Shown here in pieces: positions 60,487 to 64,000 of a DNA stretch of 64,000 nt. The notes beneath the pieces were generated by a model, which was given only the letters and a program-made list of their open reading frames with translations, did not search any database and was not told the DNA's origin. Numbering within the stretch: position 1 is the first letter of the stretch; every line of letters starts with the position of its first letter. The stretch covers positions 2,256,001 through 2,320,000 of the forward strand of contig NZ_JASTLC010000001.1 of assembly GCF_030499575.1 (NCBI RefSeq). The letters run 5' to 3'. Both the position numbers and the translations under genes were made by a program. The stretch is from Streptomyces sp. DG2A-72. GTDB lineage: Bacteria > Actinomycetota > Actinomycetes > Streptomycetales > Streptomycetaceae.

Positions 60487-60719
60487 GCGGCAACCGTACG
60501 TGCAGCCGCCTGACCCGGCGTCCACCGACGGTGGTACGCCTGCCTACCGCATCCGTGGCAGGCGGCCCCCACAAGGGCCCGCCGCCCGGCTTCGCGGCAC
60601 CCGCACGCCCGCCCCACGCTGACCGGCGGTTCGGTCCCGGCCTGAACCAGCAGCGTGCTCGGCCTTCTCCCCACCCACGATGGCGCGGTGCATGGCGGGC
60701 CGGCTCGTGTCACCCTCAT

Positions 60720-60897
60720 CGCGACGTGCCCGCCCTCGCGGCGGTGCACGACGCCGGGCTGCACGGCCAAGTACGGCATTGACGCCATGCTCAGCGCCAC
60801 CTCCCTCTCGGCACCTGGGCCAGTCACAACCCTGGCTTCCGATCCGGAGAACCTCACGGCGCTGTGCTGTGGGCAGGTGGCCGTGATCAAAGTCTGA
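60720..60897 (+). pseudogene. Remnant of a PIN-domain toxin
   Basis: The plus-strand frame reads YGIDAMLSATSLSAPGPVTT, then LASDPENLTALCCGQVAVIK with a final V and TGA (60895-60897). This matches the end of VapC-type PIN proteins (DAMLAATA, LTSDPEDLxAL, VxVIKV). The part before it (DVPALAAVHDAGLHGQVRH) seems to belong to the same gene in another frame, with a shift near 60776. No N-terminal Asp motif is present. It lies just upstream of an intact Phd-PIN pair. Confidence 0.55.
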
Positions 60898-60936
60898 TCC
60901 CACCCATAGAAGAGCTGTCTCGTTCCACCTTCCCAT

Positions 60937-60960
60937 TGTGCACATTTTTTGTGTACATTT
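60937..60960 (+). promoter_or_regulatory. Operator/promoter repeats of the toxin-antitoxin pair
   Basis: TGTGCACATTT (60937-60947) and TGTGTACATTT (60950-60960) are two near-identical direct repeats (10 of 11), 13 bases apart, just before the antitoxin ATG. TACATT may be the -10. The TGTGCACA part is itself palindromic. Antitoxins of the Phd family bind such sites cooperatively. Confidence 0.55.
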
Positions 60961-60965
60961 ACGAG

Positions 60966-61247
60966 ATGGAGACCATCCCGCTTGGAGAGCTGAACCACCA
61001 TCCGTCGAAAGTCACAGCGAGGGTTCGCGCAGGTGAAACGCTCGTCGTCACTGAGCACGGCAAGCCTGTCATCCGCATGTCCCCCGCCGAACAGCCCACG
61101 TCGGCCCTGGACCAGCTGATGGCGACCGGCCAGGTGCGTCGTGCGGTGAATCCGGGCGCGCTGCCCGAGCTGATCAGTGATCTGGACGTGCTGCCTTCGC
61201 TGTCGGATGCGCTGATCGCCGAGCGCGAGCGGGAGCGCAGGCGTTGA
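60966..61247 (+). CDS. Phd/YefM-family antitoxin
   Basis: The 93-residue antitoxin has the family's N-terminal DNA-binding fold: METIPLGELNHHPSKVTARV, then AGETLVVTEHGKPVIRM. The C-terminal half, with PSLSDALIAERERERRR, is a charged region that should wrap the toxin. The stop overlaps the toxin start codon (TTGA). The pair is AT-richer at its promoter than the rest of the window, which fits acquisition by transfer. Confidence 0.9.
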   Translation: METIPLGELNHHPSKVTARVRAGETLVVTEHGKPVIRMSPAEQPTSALDQLMATGQVRRAVNPGALPELISDLDVLPSLSDALIAERERERRR

Positions 61248-61654
61248 GTCTCTACTACCTGGACACCTGCGTTCTGCTGAAGTTTGTACAGCAGGAGGCA
61301 GAGACGCAGGCCCTTCGCAGCTGGCGGGCAGGGCTGGGCGTCGACGGTCGTCTCGTGACCTCCCAGCTGGCTGGGGTTGAGATCGCACGCACGTTCCGGC
61401 GAGCTGGTGTCGATCGGCAGCGAGTGCCGTTCCTGGTCGGCAATACGCTCACCGGGACAGACCAGATCATCCTCAGTGACGACGTCCTGGCCCGCGCCGC
61501 CGGCTTCGAGGTGCAAAGACTCGGCACTCCAGACGCCATTCACCTGGCAACAGCCGCCCCACTGCACCGAGAGCTGGACGGTTTCGTCACCTACGACAAA
61601 GAGCTGACGGACGCTGTCACAGCACTCGGACTGCCGCCTCTCGCACCCGCATGA
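61244..61654 (+). CDS. PIN-domain toxin (VapC-like)
   Basis: The 136-residue PIN-domain ribonuclease has the acidic active site across the chain: Asp in YLDTCVLLKFV, Glu in GVEIARTFRRAG, Asp in TPDAIHLATA and the last Asp in FVTYDKELTDAV. Such toxins cleave tRNA or rRNA until the antitoxin is bound. The start is TTG 61244, overlapping the antitoxin stop by four bases; co-translation sets the ratio. It appears intact. A hairpin terminator follows at 61703-61733. Confidence 0.9.
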   Translation: MSLYYLDTCVLLKFVQQEAETQALRSWRAGLGVDGRLVTSQLAGVEIARTFRRAGVDRQRVPFLVGNTLTGTDQIILSDDVLARAAGFEVQRLGTPDAIHLATAAPLHRELDGFVTYDKELTDAVTALGLPPLAPA

Positions 61655-61702
61655 CGGAGCCGGAGCAACTCGCCCGCCCAACGGACCTGTCAAGCCCACC
61701 AC

Positions 61703-61733
61703 GGCAGTAGTCAGCCGAAGGATGACTACTGCC
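61703..61733 (+). terminator. Terminator after the toxin-antitoxin pair
   Basis: GGCAGTAGTCA and TGACTACTGCC form an 11-bp perfect stem with a 9-base loop, about 50 bases after the toxin stop. Confidence 0.7.
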
Positions 61734-61878
61734 CGTCGAGGCGCGCCGTGGCCCCGCGGACAGGATCCGTCTGTTCGGCGGTACTCCGACATCCGGCACC
61801 GTGCGTCCGGAAGAGCTACTCCTCGTCCTGCTGGTCAGACTCGGGCGGCTGGTCGTACGCGCTGAGGAGCCCTTCGAT

Positions 61879-62741
61879 GGGCGCTGTCACGTTGGCTGGC
61901 CGGTGGGATGATCTTCTGGTTGAGCAGCCTGGGAAGGGTCGTCCGTGTGGAGCGCGTCGCCGTCGTACAAGGGGCACCGGTACCCGGTCGAGGTGATCTC
62001 CCACTGTGTGTGGCTGTACTTCCGCTTCCCGCTGTCGTTCCGCGAGGTCGAGGAGCTGATGCTCGAGCGCGGCGTGACCGTCTCCTACGAGACGATCCGC
62101 CGCTGGTGCGGCACGTTCGGGCAGGCCTACGCCAACGCGCTGCGCCGCCGACAGCCCCGGTCCGGTGACAAGTGGCATCTGGACGAGGTCTTCATCAAGA
62201 TCAACGGCGAGCAGAAGTATTTGTGGCGGGCCGTCGACCAGGACGGCAACGTGCTGGACATCCTGGTGCAGAAGCGCCGGGACAAGGCCGCGGCCAGGCG
62301 CTTCTTCCGCCGTCTGATGAAGGAGACCCGCACGGTGCCGAGGGTGGTCGTCACGGACAAGCTCCGCTCCTACGGCGCCGCCCACCGCGAGGTCATGCCC
62401 TCGGTGGAACATCGCTCGCACAAGGGCCTGGACAACCGGGCGGAGAACAGCCACCAGCCCACCAGACAGCGCGAACGCGCGATGAAAGGCTTCCGCTCCG
62501 CGGGCGGAGCGCAGCGGTTTCTGTCCGCGTTCAGCGGTAGCTCGCCCCACTTCCGCCCCCGCCGCCATCTGATGCTCGCCCACGACTACCGCGCCGAGAT
62601 GACCGTCCGCTTCGCCATCTGGGAGCAGATCACCGGCGTCGCCAGCCTCGCCACCGCGGCCTGAGCACAGCCCGGAACCAGGCTCCACCACACCACGACG
62701 CGCCGTCAGGCAGTCACACAGCCAACAACGTGACAACGCCC
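61879..62741 (+). mobile_element. IS6-family insertion sequence
   Basis: A complete-looking 863-base element. Left end GGGCGCTGTCACGTTG (61879-61894) and right end CAACGTGACAACGCCC (62726-62741) match as inverted repeats at 15 of 16 positions. It carries a single transposase gene, as IS6 elements do. No 8-bp target duplication is seen (CCTTCGAT left, TGCTGGCA right), consistent with a rearrangement after insertion. Confidence 0.8.
61945..62664 (+). CDS. IS6-family transposase
   Basis: The 239-residue DDE transposase has the N-terminal zinc-ribbon/HTH region (YRYPVEVISHCVWLYFR-like) and the catalytic triad in WHLDEVFIKING (first Asp), VVVTDKLRSYGAAHRE (second Asp) and RAENSHQPTRQRERAMKGF (Glu). 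This is the IS6/IS26 pattern of co-integrate-forming transposases. The start is GTG 61945 (MWSASPSYKG). All catalytic residues are present, so the element may still be active. Confidence 0.88.
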   Translation: MWSASPSYKGHRYPVEVISHCVWLYFRFPLSFREVEELMLERGVTVSYETIRRWCGTFGQAYANALRRRQPRSGDKWHLDEVFIKINGEQKYLWRAVDQDGNVLDILVQKRRDKAAARRFFRRLMKETRTVPRVVVTDKLRSYGAAHREVMPSVEHRSHKGLDNRAENSHQPTRQRERAMKGFRSAGGAQRFLSAFSGSSPHFRPRRHLMLAHDYRAEMTVRFAIWEQITGVASLATAA

Positions 62742-63161
62742 TGCTGGCAGCGGAGGGTGCCGCCGGTCATCGCGAAGGCCACTCCCGGTCCGGAGCAGCT
62801 CCCGGTGCCGGTGTCGGCGTCGCGGGTCGCGGTGGCGCTGGTCCCGGCGCCGGAGGCGGAGGCGTACGCGGTGAAGCCCTGGCCGGTCACGGTGGCGCCA
62901 AGGCTCGCGAATGCCCGGACCACGGCGGCGAGCCGGGCGATGGCGTTGGCCGTGCTGTCGGCGTCCTCGGCCCGCGCGAGGCGAAGCTGTGGCCGCCGGT
63001 GGCTGTGAGGAGGCGAAGGCGCGCTTGCTTCATCGCGGCGGTCAGCGGAGTGGCCCTGCACCCGCTGGTGGAGAGCCTCGACGACGACATCCTGCGGGCT
63101 GCCGATCGCGCAGCGCTTTCTCAAGGAGAACTGAGGAGGGCCGAGGAGGACCGAGGCCCCG
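62742..63161. other. Remnants without a clear gene next to the IS
   Basis: About 420 bases. On the minus strand, an open frame beginning near 63124 runs ADSTANAIARLAAVVRAFAS, then GATVTGQGFTAYASASGAGT and CSGPGVAFAMTGGTLRC before it is cut by the IS at 62741. Its sequence is ordered but not recognisable. It may be the C-terminus of a truncated gene. No ribosome-binding site or other feature is supported. Confidence 0.35.
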
Positions 63162-63608
63162 TCAGCTCCCTGGTACGCGATCCAGGTCCATGTCGGTGGC
63201 GGTGAGCCAGTCGGGTTCGGCCACGAGCAGGCTCAGCTGCTGGTCCTGGAGATCGACGTCGACGGCGTACCGGAAGCCGACGGCCTCCGCGGCCTGGACG
63301 GACGTCCGGTCGCCCTCCGGCACGGCGTGGACCACACGGCGGCAGTCGGGGTCCGCCGCGCGGACAGCGTGCAGGAGGGACCGGAGAACCTCCGGCGTGC
63401 CGGAGTCGACGAGAAGTTCCACGTCGCGGGCACCGACCGGGTAGGCCTCACGGAGCCTGCCGACCGCGCAGCGTTCCAGGCCGACGACGGCCTCGGTGCC
63501 GTCCGATCCGCGCAGACGCAGACGGCCCGCGAAACGTGTCCACGACTCCACCGTGGTCCGCCAGGGGCCTGGGACATCGAGCGGGGGCAGGGCCGGCACC
63601 GTGAGCAT
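63162..63608 (-). CDS. Hypothetical protein, possibly GNAT-like
   Basis: The 148-residue protein starts MLTVPALPPLDVPGPWRTTV. The later part has DPDCRRVVHAVPEGDRTSVQAAEAVGFRYAVDVD split over strands, resembling the C-terminal acetyltransferase turn (a neutral/acidic residue, then EAVGFRYAVDVDL). The N-terminal acetyl-CoA loop is not clear, so GNAT identity is tentative. The ATG at 63608 is two bases from the acyl-CoA ligase stop, indicating one operon, and the ligase may act in the same pathway (for example siderophore or lipid assembly). Confidence 0.55.
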   Translation of the reverse strand: MLTVPALPPLDVPGPWRTTVESWTRFAGRLRLRGSDGTEAVVGLERCAVGRLREAYPVGARDVELLVDSGTPEVLRSLLHAVRAADPDCRRVVHAVPEGDRTSVQAAEAVGFRYAVDVDLQDQQLSLLVAEPDWLTATDMDLDRVPGS

Positions 63609-63610
63609 CG

Positions 63611-64000
63611 TCAGTTCCCCTCGTCGGCCAGGCGTCGGATGCTGACCTTGTCCAGCTTTCCGGAGGCGTTCCTCGGGACGGTGGGCACGAGCTTCAGGCT
63701 CCGGGGCAGCTTGTAGCGGGCCAGCTTCCCCGCCGCGTACGCGTGTACGGCCTCCAGTGTGATCTCCGTCGTGCCGTCGAGGCTGATGACGGCCGCCACG
63801 GTCTCGCCCCACTGCTCGTCGGGCACACCGACGACCGCGACGTCGACCACACCGGGCATGGAGGCCAGCGCGCGCTCGACCTCCGCCGGATACACGTTCT
63901 CCCCGCCGCTGATGATCATGTCCTTGAGTCGGTCGACGATGTACAGGCAGCCGTCCTCGTCGAGGTAGCCGATGTCGCCCGAGTGGAACCAGCCCTCCTC
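63611..64000 (-). CDS. AMP-forming acyl-CoA synthetase, C-terminal part (runs off the window)
   Basis: The gene continues beyond base 64000. The visible part has the ANL C-terminal hinge and lysine: GWFHSGDIGYLDEDGCLYIV, then DRLKDMIISGGENVYPAEVE and a final KLVPTVPRNASGKLDKV with the catalytic Lys in GKLDK. It would activate a carboxylic acid as an acyl-AMP and transfer it to CoA. The adenylation core and substrate-binding pocket lie outside the window, so the chain length is unknown. Confidence 0.9.
   Translation of the reverse strand, partial: EEGWFHSGDIGYLDEDGCLYIVDRLKDMIISGGENVYPAEVERALASMPGVVDVAVVGVPDEQWGETVAAVISLDGTTEITLEAVHAYAAGKLARYKLPRSLKLVPTVPRNASGKLDKVSIRRLADEGN

Noticed and set aside
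58385..60622. A plus-strand open frame of about 745 codons across the two-component system
   Set aside because: Antisense of the kinase and regulator; composition and lack of a start speak against it.

Overview
The window is a high-G+C actinobacterial chromosome segment, almost certainly Streptomyces. Third codon positions are nearly all G or C. GTG and TTG starts are common, and several genes have a -10 box 6-8 nt before the start codon, as on leaderless mRNAs. From memory, the gene order dapD / sufR-B-D-Rieske-C-S-U-T / ctaA / ctaB / tkt-tal-zwf-opcA-pgl / pgi / secG-tpi-pgk-gap / whiA-yvcK-rapZ-uvrC / uvrA matches the S. coelicolor SCO19xx region; no database was searched.

Region 0-9.6 kb: the tail of a DapA-like aldolase, a small secreted protein, three small-molecule transporters (two MFS, one SMR), four regulators (AraC, HxlR, TetR and others below), DapD, and a membrane-anchored AbfB-domain protein. 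Two regulator-transporter pairs have visible palindromic operators. One regulator is an HxlR winged helix fused to a peroxiredoxin. Region 9.6-16.3 kb: the complete SUF iron-sulfur operon on the minus strand, headed by its repressor SufR, with a CAAC-N6-GTTG palindrome at the sufR start. Region 16.4-22.7 kb: an AAC(3)-type acetyltransferase, an ABC exporter pair, CtaA and CtaB (heme A synthesis), an amidohydrolase and a small conserved protein.

Region 23-37.3 kb: central carbon metabolism. The pentose phosphate operon tkt-tal-zwf-opcA-pgl lies on plus. On minus are pgi, an MFS gene, an RbpA-family RNA polymerase-binding protein, secG, and the glycolytic run gap-pgk-tpi. Region 37.4-54.3 kb: a large secreted M14 carboxypeptidase, the whiA-yvcK-rapZ-uvrC operon (translationally coupled), broken response-regulator pieces, an unknown HTH protein, a LacI-PfkB pair, uvrA, a DinB/maleylpyruvate isomerase-type protein and an MBL hydrolase.

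Region 54.3-64 kb is accessory and decayed. It holds fragments of a NACHT-type protein, a tyrosine recombinase, a PAS/SpoIIE-type protein and a PIN toxin. It also holds a frameshifted integrase-core IS with recognisable ends, an IS6-family element, a complete Phd-PIN toxin-antitoxin pair, and an intact ABC transporter plus two-component system. It ends with an acyl-CoA ligase that runs off the window. No tRNA, rRNA or CRISPR array was seen. The least explained pieces are the HxlR-peroxiredoxin fusion and its operator, the head-to-head response-regulator fragments at 46 kb, and the 54-63 kb gene graveyard.
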